Translations under genes and position numbers: made by a program
Notes under the pieces: generated by a model
What the model was told of the DNA's origin: nothing
The model's input: only the letters and a program-made list of their open reading frames with translations
Databases searched by the model: none
DNA from: a bacterium
GTDB taxonomy: Bacteria > Patescibacteriota > Dojkabacteria > SC72
Direction of reading: 5' to 3'
DNA length: 43,039 nt
NCBI GenBank assembly: GCA_021107795.1
Contig: JAIOSB010000029.1
Coordinates: forward strand, 1 to 43,039
Shown: positions 1 to 8,931 of the stretch, piece by piece
Numbering within the stretch: position 1 is the stretch's first letter
Layout: each line of letters opens with the position of its first letter

Positions 1-3000
1 CAATTTGACCAGTATCTGTTATAACCATTCTCTCACTACTATTTGTATCAAATCTAATAAAGTCCTCATCTCCTGTCTCTTCCACTTGAATACCAGTATC
101 TGAATCACCATCCCACATAGAAGTTTCACCACCAACATTTGTCCAACTCAATGCTCCACTACCATCTGTAATTAGAGCCTGCCCACTTGTACCATCTGCG
201 GTTGGGAAGGTATAAGCATCATTAAATCGAATAGCTCCAGTTGCAACAATCCTCATTCTCTCCAATGAGTTTGTTTGGAAGACAATATCTGTATTAACTG
301 CATACCCTCCTGTTCTCATTATAAATTCGTTTGTTCCACCATCATACACAATCCCTCCACCCTCACTTAGTCCACCATCTCCGTTATAGAAACTAAGAAC
401 AGCATCATTAGCAACCCCATTAGCTTCAATAATTGCTGAAGTATTTCCTGCCCCTATACTTTTAACATGAAAATTCCCATCTCTATTTGTAGTACCCACT
501 GTTAAATTATTAGCAACATGTACTTCTCCTCCCATAATCCAAGTCCTGTCATTGACAGAATCAAAAGCTAAACCAGCCATACTAGGATCAGACCCCGGTA
601 AATCAGATGGATTATCAATATTAAAGTAAGCACTTACATATCCATTATCCATCCAATGTAATTCTCCGGAAGCATTAATAAACATCCTCTCAACACCAAG
701 AGTATCAAATCTAATGATATCTTCATCTCCAGTCTCTTCTACTTGAATACCAGTATCACTATCTCCATCCCAAAGAGCAGTAGCACTACTAGAACCCCAA
801 CTCAATGCTCCACCACCGTTAGTCTGTAATACCTGTCCGCTAGTCCCATCTACTGTAGGAAAAGTGTAAGCACTGTTAAAGGTAATCGCACCACTACCAG
901 TAGCATTAGCAAGATGTATACGAGTAACTCCATTAGTCCTAATATCCAAAACATGATTGTCGTTCGTACCAAATACTCCTCCCTGAGAAAACATGTTCCC
1001 GTGCTGTCTCCAAGCACTTGTTCCTCCACTAGCAATCTCAGTCCAAGCATCATCTAATGTCCCAGTTTTAATCCACAAGTGAGTACCTACTACAGCCAAA
1101 GAACCAAGAGGAGCTGGGTAACCTGCTGTTGGCGCTTCATCAATAGAAACAAGATCAAAGTAACTACCCGGTCCGTTCTGAATCCTCACCACTTGATGTG
1201 GATTGAGAGCCTGATTACTAACTATATGAAGGGGAACTGCTGGAGTAGTAGTACCAATACCAACCCTGTCATCACTAGTAAGTCTCATAACTTCTGAACC
1301 ATTAATATTGGAAATAATTGGAGATGTATCAGATGTAAATATATGTAAAGCATTAGCAACCCATCCACTCGCATAACCATTACTACTCATATTCTTCACA
1401 ATTCCAGCGTCCCCCGTAGCACCACCATGCATCACTAAACCTTCTGCCATATCTCCTGACCTAGTTTCTAAGAAAGTATCATAACCATCACCCTCTATAC
1501 CTATAACAAGATCTCCAACAGAAGTCATAATCTGATCACCACTACTGACAATCAAATTACCCATCGTAGTATTGCTTGTTCCAATAGCCACATTACCATT
1601 ACTACCTATTATCATTCTCTCACTACCAAGTGTATCAAATCGAATCATATCTTCATCACCTGTTTCTTCTACTTGAATACCTGTATCACCATCTGTATCC
1701 CAAAGAGAGGTAGCACCACTACCAGTGGATATCCAACTCAATGCTCCACTACCATCTGTTGCCAACACCTGATTGTTTGTACCATCTACATTTGGAAAAC
1801 TGTAAGCATTTGCAAATCGGATACTACCCTGAGTACCTGTTCCACTTGCAACACCTGGTATCAAATTAATATTTCCAGAAGTACCATCTACTACACTACC
1901 TGTTTCAATATTAAGAGCCGTAGTCCCTATTGCCCCTGTTTTATCTTTAGTTGCAAGGCTCAGACCTGCATCAGCTACAATCTCCAATGCACCGTCCTGT
2001 TGATCAATAATCATATCACCATTACTATTCTGTATTGTAAACACTCCAGCATTGACGTAAATAACACGCTCCACCGCTCCACCATCAAACATAAGCATAG
2101 CACCATCATCTATAGTCACATTATCACCACCAGTTGTAGTAGACAAAAGAGTACCAGTTCTACTCCAAGGTCCACCAGTAGTGATTGCACCATCTACATA
2201 TCCCTTATCAACCAAAGATCGATCTACAAAATTAGCAGAGTAATCTTTATCATAAGTAGCTCCTTGAAAGGTAGTATTATCCATCGATATTTCGAACAAA
2301 TTACTCTGGAGCGCTAACGAGGTTTCATTACCAACCCCTCCAACTGTATTTCCCCTAAGAGTTAAAGTTCCTGAATTGTTACCTACAATCATTGCCGCTT
2401 GGAATGTTGTGTTATTTTGTGCATACATCTGAAAAAACCAAGGTTCTATATCAAAACGACTCCTACTTGATACATCATCAGCTATAATTGCAGAAGCATC
2501 ATCATTAATTTCATAATCAATAAAACCATTATGGAAATTTAAACCAAACCCATTAGCGTCAACAACTCTAGCTCCAGTAAGTGTTCCATCAGCAGTATAA
2601 ATGTTGTCACCACTAGCTGTATTCCAACTCAATGCTCCACTACCATCAGTTTGTAAAACTTGCCCGCTAGTCCCATCAGCATTTGGTAAAGTCCAAACCA
2701 AATCAGCTACAATACTATCTGGTGCTTTAAATCCAACATAGTTGGTACCATTAGCAACTATCTCATTAAACACTATTGGTCTTGTAACTCCACCACCTGA
2801 AGGACGTAAACTGAGACGTCCATCACCTATAACCACAGCGTTTGCTTTTATTCCCACATTTCCCATTGTATCTACACCAAGTAACACGTTATCATTTTGA
2901 TCAACAATCATTGAGTCAAATCCAAAATCGTCATGTCCAAAAGCAATACTTGAACCATCAGTTGTGTTCTCTGACATAATTGTACGAGGAGTAGGAGAGT

Positions 3001-5266
3001 CTGTAGCAACATGTAGTAGTTCCCCAGGAGTATTCGTCCCTATTCCCAACCTATTAGTAGTATCATCCCAGAAAAGATTAGCATTATCCTCTGTTACTTC
3101 ACTACCCGAAGTGAAAAGAAGTGAACCTTCTGTGTATACTGCAGGGGTATCTGTAAGAGCTAGGAAAGTTGAAGCTCCCGTATTGTTAACAACATAAGTC
3201 CCTACAGCATTAAGAGCATGAATCAACGAAGTAGACGTCTCTCCAACACCAATGGTAGAACCAATCGTTCCTGTTGCACTATAAATCTCTCCTCCACCGT
3301 TTAAGAAATCATCTCCCATAGAACTCCCTGTCTGAGAGAGGTGTAAACTATCATTCACATCAGCAAATCTTACTTGCCCACCAAGCATCTCTATGACTGC
3401 TCCATTTGTTTGAAAAAGGATTGCAGCAGAGCCTATACCAGAAGTATTTGTCGCAAACAGATTAATTAAAACATCATCTGAATCATTATTCTCGTAAGCA
3501 CCAATAAAAGCTCTACGTGTAGGAGATGTAGACATAGGATTGGAATTGGCAGCATCTATTGCTACGAATTCCTGTAACCCTGCACCCAATGTTGAACCAG
3601 TATAGTTACCTAACATAACATATCCCATACCACCCAACACCGGATCAAGACCGTTTGGATCAATAGCCAATCCAGCTGTCGCTATTGTTGGATTCGTATT
3701 ATCTATCCATCCTCCATGACCAACTGTAAAATCTTGCATAATCACCATATCGTTATATGGTTGCAGTCTCAGTGTCCCATCCGTCCCACCAGCAGTAGAG
3801 ATTGTTAAATTACCATCCCCGGAATCTGATCTAACCAAACTCCCATCAGAAAGTGTAGTAGTAGCTCCCACTACAAAAGCTCCGTCAGTATAGACATTCC
3901 CCTCCACCCCTAACTGATCCTGCACAAACATATCCCCTATATCCAACACAAACCCTGCATTCTCCAATGTCTCTACTTGGTCTATCCCCACTATCACCCC
4001 TTTATCATCCTCAAAAACACCATTCGTACCATCTTCCCAAAAACCACCACCACTACCCGCACCTACCAATGTACCGTTCCAGTAGAGACTCCCTCCAACA
4101 TTGTAAAGTTTGTCAGTAGTAACAGCAGGCTCAGCAATTTGACCTAAAGAAACCGACCCATCATTATTAACCACAAACAAATCAGCAGTCGTACTATTAC
4201 CAAAAGTGATAAGAGCACCACTACCAAACTGCCTACCCCACAACAAAGCGTCTCCCGTTGCGTATGCTGAAAGAGTACCAGTTTCAAAGTACGACTTCTC
4301 CCCAATACATTCACAAGGATCCCCATCACTATCAGCAGTTCCTGTGGTAGAGGTATTAGTCCCTGCACAAGTTCCCGCTACACCACCAACCGTCATAGTA
4401 CACGCCTCACCAGTTACAATCTCACAACCATTCCCACTACCTCCCGTATCAATATCTGCATCTCCATCATTATCATCAAAGTCAATATTCCCAGATTGAC
4501 AACCACAAACCCCACTCCCACCTGAACAGTAGGTAGTCCAAGCATGTCCTCCACAACTAGCAGTACCATGATATTGAGATTCACAACCATTTCCTACAGT
4601 AGCTGTCGAAGAATCACAATCGAAGTGATCAGATGTACTCCCTGATGTTCCTGTACCACTCACCGAATCATACCTACAAGTACATGCTCCAGAGGCTCCA
4701 GAACAACCAAGGTAATCTCCTTGACTAGAAATACCACAACTATCTCCATCATGGATTTCACAACTCTGATTATCAGCATCACAATCGTGGTAATCTGTAT
4801 GACAACTTCCAGAACACTCATATGAGTTTGCTTGATATGCAAATGTACTCGCTTTACAAATGGTATTCCTATGCCAAGTCACACACTGAGGATCACGATT
4901 ACACCAGAAATTACCACTATTATCACAATATGGAGAACCACCATCTACAGCAGTGTAACAATCCACTACATAACCACCATTAGTTAAGCCATTGTACTGA
5001 GTATTAGATGCTGCACTATCTGAACCAGGAGCAACCATAGTGGACATGTCATAACACTGAGAAGTACCACTATCATCTCCACAAATGAGAAGTGATCCTG
5101 GACAACTCTGTCCAGGGAAATTTGATTCATCAGCCGCAGGACAAGAATTAGGATTCTCCTGCCAATTTACAGCAGCATAAGCTAATTTAACACCAAGAGT
5201 CCAACTACCAACCAAGATAATTGATACTATTAATACTATTCTTAAATTGTTTCGTTTAATTCTCAT
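1..5266 (-). CDS. Giant secreted modular fibre/adhesin-like protein (Cys-rich N-terminus, repeated fibre modules), partial, runs off left edge
   Basis: Manual reverse-strand translation from ATG at 5266-5264 (MRIKRNNLRIVLIVSIILVGSWTLGVKLAYAAVNWQENPNSCPAADESNFPGQSC...) stays open to base 1 (>=1755 aa). Signal-peptide-like N-terminus. Contains modules shared with the next two CDSs (FLALTDTPAVYTEGSLLFTSGSEVTEDNANLFWDDTTNRLGIGT; NADGTSGQVLQTDGSGALSW; DYSANFVDRSLVDKGYVD). Absent from the ORF track because no stop lies in the window. Confidence 0.9.
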   Translation of the reverse strand, partial: MRIKRNNLRIVLIVSIILVGSWTLGVKLAYAAVNWQENPNSCPAADESNFPGQSCPGSLLICGDDSGTSQCYDMSTMVAPGSDSAASNTQYNGLTNGGYVVDCYTAVDGGSPYCDNSGNFWCNRDPQCVTWHRNTICKASTFAYQANSYECSGSCHTDYHDCDADNQSCEIHDGDSCGISSQGDYLGCSGASGACTCRYDSVSGTGTSGSTSDHFDCDSSTATVGNGCESQYHGTASCGGHAWTTYCSGGSGVCGCQSGNIDFDDNDGDADIDTGGSGNGCEIVTGEACTMTVGGVAGTCAGTNTSTTGTADSDGDPCECIGEKSYFETGTLSAYATGDALLWGRQFGSGALITFGNSTTADLFVVNNDGSVSLGQIAEPAVTTDKLYNVGGSLYWNGTLVGAGSGGGFWEDGTNGVFEDDKGVIVGIDQVETLENAGFVLDIGDMFVQDQLGVEGNVYTDGAFVVGATTTLSDGSLVRSDSGDGNLTISTAGGTDGTLRLQPYNDMVIMQDFTVGHGGWIDNTNPTIATAGLAIDPNGLDPVLGGMGYVMLGNYTGSTLGAGLQEFVAIDAANSNPMSTSPTRRAFIGAYENNDSDDVLINLFATNTSGIGSAAILFQTNGAVIEMLGGQVRFADVNDSLHLSQTGSSMGDDFLNGGGEIYSATGTIGSTIGVGETSTSLIHALNAVGTYVVNNTGASTFLALTDTPAVYTEGSLLFTSGSEVTEDNANLFWDDTTNRLGIGTNTPGELLHVATDSPTPRTIMSENTTDGSSIAFGHDDFGFDSMIVDQNDNVLLGVDTMGNVGIKANAVVIGDGRLSLRPSGGGVTRPIVFNEIVANGTNYVGFKAPDSIVADLVWTLPNADGTSGQVLQTDGSGALSWNTASGDNIYTADGTLTGARVVDANGFGLNFHNGFIDYEINDDASAIIADDVSSRSRFDIEPWFFQMYAQNNTTFQAAMIVGNNSGTLTLRGNTVGGVGNETSLALQSNLFEISMDNTTFQGATYDKDYSANFVDRSLVDKGYVDGAITTGGPWSRTGTLLSTTTGGDNVTIDDGAMLMFDGGAVERVIYVNAGVFTIQNSNGDMIIDQQDGALEIVADAGLSLATKDKTGAIGTTALNIETGSVVDGTSGNINLIPGVASGTGTQGSIRFANAYSFPNVDGTNNQVLATDGSGALSWISTGSGATSLWDTDGDTGIQVEETGDEDMIRFDTLGSERMIIGSNGNVAIGTSNTTMGNLIVSSGDQIMTSVGDLVIGIEGDGYDTFLETRSGDMAEGLVMHGGATGDAGIVKNMSSNGYASGWVANALHIFTSDTSPIISNINGSEVMRLTSDDRVGIGTTTPAVPLHIVSNQALNPHQVVRIQNGPGSYFDLVSIDEAPTAGYPAPLGSLAVVGTHLWIKTGTLDDAWTEIASGGTSAWRQHGNMFSQGGVFGTNDNHVLDIRTNGVTRIHLANATGSGAITFNSAYTFPTVDGTSGQVLQTNGGGALSWGSSSATALWDGDSDTGIQVEETGDEDIIRFDTLGVERMFINASGELHWMDNGYVSAYFNIDNPSDLPGSDPSMAGLAFDSVNDRTWIMGGEVHVANNLTVGTTNRDGNFHVKSIGAGNTSAIIEANGVANDAVLSFYNGDGGLSEGGGIVYDGGTNEFIMRTGGYAVNTDIVFQTNSLERMRIVATGAIRFNDAYTFPTADGTSGQALITDGSGALSWTNVGGETSMWDGDSDTGIQVEETGDEDFIRFDTNSSERMVITDTGQI

Positions 5267-5270
5267 ACTT

Positions 5271-8200
5271 TTATTGACAACAACTTAGAGGTAACGTAGT
5301 CTCACAACTTACTAACCAACCCTTTCCACCACCAACACTATCATATGCCCAGTAAGCTCCAAGTTGAGCAGTACCACTATTAGTCCAACCACTACAGTCA
5401 TTTGAATTAGAGGTATACCCTGGAGGCCCTTCAGCTATCCAAGCATCAGCAGAAAAACCAGCAATACTGTGTTCTGCTATAAATTGTATTATCTCATCAG
5501 TTCTACAAAAGTGACTACCAGGAAAAGCCGTATTACAAATATCGTTAGCTGCTTGATAACCGACATAGCCACCACTACTAAATGACCCACTATATGAAGC
5601 TGCTGTTTTACTAATACTAGTTGCACCACCTGTCACTTCTGAAGCCAAAGCCAGTCGTTCCCAGCCAGTATTGGTTCCATCTCCGGAGGCTTTGATATAC
5701 ATATCTCCATTAGTGCCATCTACAGTCAAATCACCAATGGATCCAGCTACTGAAGATTCGGGGGTAGCATCTACCCTAAAGAATTGGAAGTCTCCAGCAG
5801 TATTTGCAAGAGTAAGAAGGGCAGTAGCATTAACAGCATTTGAATTAATATGGAGAGTAGTTGTAGGAGCATTCGTCCCAATCCCTAGCATATCACCAGT
5901 ATCATCCCAAAAGAAATTCGCATTATCTTCTGTGACTGTACTACCTGATGTAAACAGTAATGACCCAACAGTATATGCCATAGGGGTGTCTGTAAGGGCT
6001 AAGAAAGTTGAAGATCCCGTCACACTATCTACATACCCTTTATCCACCAAAGACCTATCTACAAAATTCGCAGAATAATCACCTGAATAGACTACTCCAA
6101 CTTGTGCTGCTCCAGCCCTATTATCAGTAAATCTAAATGAATTTATACTATCATCTAAATGAAAACTAAAATTAGGAGCATCAAAAGAGAAATCTCTTCC
6201 AGCTTTTACTTCATATTTAACTGACGCTCCATCATCATCTATTTCATAAGAAGGCATATCCATAAAGAAAGAATTACCACCTCCAACTTGATTGTCAAGT
6301 GCTCCTTGCCATGTTAATGCACCAATATGGTCATCAACATATTCTCTATCCACCAAGGATCTAGCTGTAAAATTAGCTGAATAATCATCTCCATATACAA
6401 CTCCAGTATTATTTATACCATCTTCAAACACCATTTGACCTCCTAAGTGAAGCATGTTAGCGCTTACACCATTATTATACTGAAGATGAAAACCACTTGG
6501 ACTATGTAGCATTTCTGTCCAAGTTGTTCCATCTGTTATTCTAGTTTCAATTTGATCTGGACGCATCTCAATATGAGATGATCCAGGACCATCATTTGTT
6601 TCTAACAAGATAGTATTCTCACTTGTCCCTGTAAAAGTTAACGCATTACCATTAGAAGTAATGGTTCTGTCGCCCGTCAGTGTTCCGTCTATTCCATAGA
6701 TATTTCCAGAAGAAACAGCCCCATCAACATACCCTTTATCAACCAAAGATCTATTTGTAAATCCTGTTGAGTAATCGGCTGCATATTCAAACCCCTTTGT
6801 TATAACTCTATGATCTGTAATGATTGAATCTACATTATTAACATCTATATCAAAATTAGAAGTAGTATTAGTCACATACCAGAATAATGAATCTTGATGT
6901 CCCATTTCGAATTGACCAGCACCAGATGCTGCAAGCTTTAATATTGCTCCATCATATTCTATTTCAGCATCTGTCCCATAGAAACCATATGCACCTAAAT
7001 TATTAAACCATAAGTGATTTCCGTTACCATCAATACTTCTGCTTCCAGTAAGTGTCCCATCAGTATTATAAATATTAACAACTCCATCCGTTATAGCGTC
7101 ATCCACATACCCTTTATCAACTAGTGTTCGATCTGTGAAGTTAGCAGAATAGTCAGCGGCATAAAGAGCCCCTCTATTACTCAAAAGATCAGTGATAATG
7201 ACACTATCCCCTACTTCAAGACTAACTCTATTCGCAGGCCCTCCTGGATCATGATAAAGGAGAGTTGAAACGTGATTATAAACTATTCCAGAATCAATCA
7301 ACCCATCAGTCATGTTAAATTCTACTTGATTCCCCCCTGTTCCAGAAATCAATCTATTCTCAGATATTGTTCCATCATCTGTGTAGATATTGCTCATGGT
7401 AGCACTAGTAGCTACCTGCACCCAACCTGTATTAGTTCCATCTCCTGTATTCTTAATATACATATCTCCACTTGTTCCATCTACTACTAAGTCCCCTACT
7501 GAACCTGTTACAAAACTCTCTGGTGTAGCATCTGTTCTGAACATTTGGATATCTCCAGCTATATTTTCTAATGTTAATATTGCTGTTGTATTTGCTCCAT
7601 TACTATTTATATGAAGTACTGTGGAAGGGGCAATGGTTCCAATTCCTACTTCTCCACCCATAATACAGAGGGAGTTAGCTTGGTTACAATTTGTTCCAGT
7701 TTGATCATTCAGTGCAACAGCAACAACATTATTTGCTCCCGCTTCAATTCCGTATCCTATTGCTGTCGACATCATCCCAGACGCAGTTGTTTCTATACCC
7801 ATTGCAGTTGAAGAAAATCCTGAAGCAATTGTATCACTCCCTATTGCTGTTGAATAAAATCCTGAAGCAGTTGTATTATGACCTACAGCAAATGAATGAC
7901 TACCAATATTACCATCATCCCACTGAACACCATCTATTCGTCCTGCTCTAAATGCTGACTTTCTTGGATACCACATCATTCTTGATCCTGCTCCTAAATC
8001 CGGTTCTATCCAACCAGCACCATGAGTTCCTGTAGCTAGAATCGCTCCATCACCACCAATTTCTAATGCTGTTCTTGGAGTACTTGTCCCTATCCCCACA
8101 TTACCTCCATCAAGTATTACAAAAGATGTTACCCCATTGTCTTGTACCTCAAAAAGACTCCCTGTTCCTAATTGATTTATTATCAACGCTGGAGTTACAT

Positions 8201-8744
8201 CGTTAGAAGTCATTTGGATATTACCTGCAGAGTTAAAAACTACATTACCTGAGTTCTCTGTCTCTACCTGTATATCCTCACTATCTGCATACAATCCCCC
8301 TGCCCTATGTGCATATGGATTACTTGAAAGTGGTATTCTAGGTGTAGCTTCTCCATCTACCCCTACCTTCACTCCTATGTAATATTCATCTGTAAAGTCC
8401 ATATATGCAGGGAACACTACACAGGTAGCTAACCTCTGTCCAAAGATTCCACTAGCATCTGGATCTATCTGCATACAATTCCCCACTGCTTGATCATATA
8501 TCTCTGTCCAAAGTAATGGTCCAGTAGATGATGGAACATCCGTAGGTGCTCCATTACTAAGATGGTTGTAGATTGAGAATTGTATGGTAGTAGGAGTTGT
8601 AATTGGTGTTCCTACATTGTCTTTAAGTTTACCTTGGTAGTTAAGATTCTCGGGGATGGCTGCACTAACCGAAGTTGTAAAAAACAGCAAAAAAGCTAGA
8701 ACCAATAGGGTTATTCCTTTGTTAGATGTAGGCAGTTTGTTCAT
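5271..8744 (-). CDS. Giant secreted modular fibre/adhesin-like protein with YadA-head-like repeats and a Cys-rich C-terminal lectin-like module
   Basis: 1157-aa ORF with signal peptide (MNKLPTSNKGITLLVLAFLLFFTTSVSA). N-terminal domain IPENLNYQGKLKDNVGTPIT...; AxGxxTxASGxxSxAxG repeats; four DYSxNFxxRSLVDKGYVD modules; C-terminus ANDICNTAFPGSHFCRTDEIIQF...SGWTNSGTAQLGAYWAYDS..GWLVSCETTLPLSCCQ. Confidence 0.92.
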   Translation of the reverse strand: MNKLPTSNKGITLLVLAFLLFFTTSVSAAIPENLNYQGKLKDNVGTPITTPTTIQFSIYNHLSNGAPTDVPSSTGPLLWTEIYDQAVGNCMQIDPDASGIFGQRLATCVVFPAYMDFTDEYYIGVKVGVDGEATPRIPLSSNPYAHRAGGLYADSEDIQVETENSGNVVFNSAGNIQMTSNDVTPALIINQLGTGSLFEVQDNGVTSFVILDGGNVGIGTSTPRTALEIGGDGAILATGTHGAGWIEPDLGAGSRMMWYPRKSAFRAGRIDGVQWDDGNIGSHSFAVGHNTTASGFYSTAIGSDTIASGFSSTAMGIETTASGMMSTAIGYGIEAGANNVVAVALNDQTGTNCNQANSLCIMGGEVGIGTIAPSTVLHINSNGANTTAILTLENIAGDIQMFRTDATPESFVTGSVGDLVVDGTSGDMYIKNTGDGTNTGWVQVATSATMSNIYTDDGTISENRLISGTGGNQVEFNMTDGLIDSGIVYNHVSTLLYHDPGGPANRVSLEVGDSVIITDLLSNRGALYAADYSANFTDRTLVDKGYVDDAITDGVVNIYNTDGTLTGSRSIDGNGNHLWFNNLGAYGFYGTDAEIEYDGAILKLAASGAGQFEMGHQDSLFWYVTNTTSNFDIDVNNVDSIITDHRVITKGFEYAADYSTGFTNRSLVDKGYVDGAVSSGNIYGIDGTLTGDRTITSNGNALTFTGTSENTILLETNDGPGSSHIEMRPDQIETRITDGTTWTEMLHSPSGFHLQYNNGVSANMLHLGGQMVFEDGINNTGVVYGDDYSANFTARSLVDREYVDDHIGALTWQGALDNQVGGGNSFFMDMPSYEIDDDGASVKYEVKAGRDFSFDAPNFSFHLDDSINSFRFTDNRAGAAQVGVVYSGDYSANFVDRSLVDKGYVDSVTGSSTFLALTDTPMAYTVGSLLFTSGSTVTEDNANFFWDDTGDMLGIGTNAPTTTLHINSNAVNATALLTLANTAGDFQFFRVDATPESSVAGSIGDLTVDGTNGDMYIKASGDGTNTGWERLALASEVTGGATSISKTAASYSGSFSSGGYVGYQAANDICNTAFPGSHFCRTDEIIQFIAEHSIAGFSADAWIAEGPPGYTSNSNDCSGWTNSGTAQLGAYWAYDSVGGGKGWLVSCETTLPLSCCQ
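7720..7905 (-). repeat. YadA-head-like repeat block inside CDS 5271..8744
   Basis: FAVGHNTTASGFYSTAIGSDTIASGFSSTAMGIETTASGMMSTAIGYGIEAGANN. Confidence 0.85.
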
Positions 8745-8793
8745 CTATTCTTTTATTTAAGCATGCTAACTAAATAGCACTATACTATACACC

Positions 8794-8806
8794 TTATACA
8801 ATACCA
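8794..8806 (-). promoter_or_regulatory. Candidate promoter element TGGTATTGTATAA upstream of second giant-fibre transcription unit
   Basis: Identical 13-mer to 17326-17338, located in the 187-bp gap between CDS 8932..13584 and CDS 5271..8744. Confidence 0.45.
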
Positions 8807-8931
8807 CTAAACAGATACTAGATGCAAGAGAATATATACTAGGAAAGAATTTGCGTAACATTACTCTGTTGGATAAAAAAGTTTATAGGGAACGCCTGAA
8901 CTATGTATAATAAAAACTACTGCTCACATGC

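Noticed and set aside
1673-2317. 214-aa plus-strand ORF
   Set aside because: Antisense to the open giant CDS 1..5266; Cys/Thr/Ser/Ile-rich low-complexity translation with no recognisable domain.
4144-4842. Minus-strand ORFs of 74 aa and 60 aa (4144..4368, 4660..4842)
   Set aside because: Out of frame with the long reading frame I translated through this region (CDS 1..5266).
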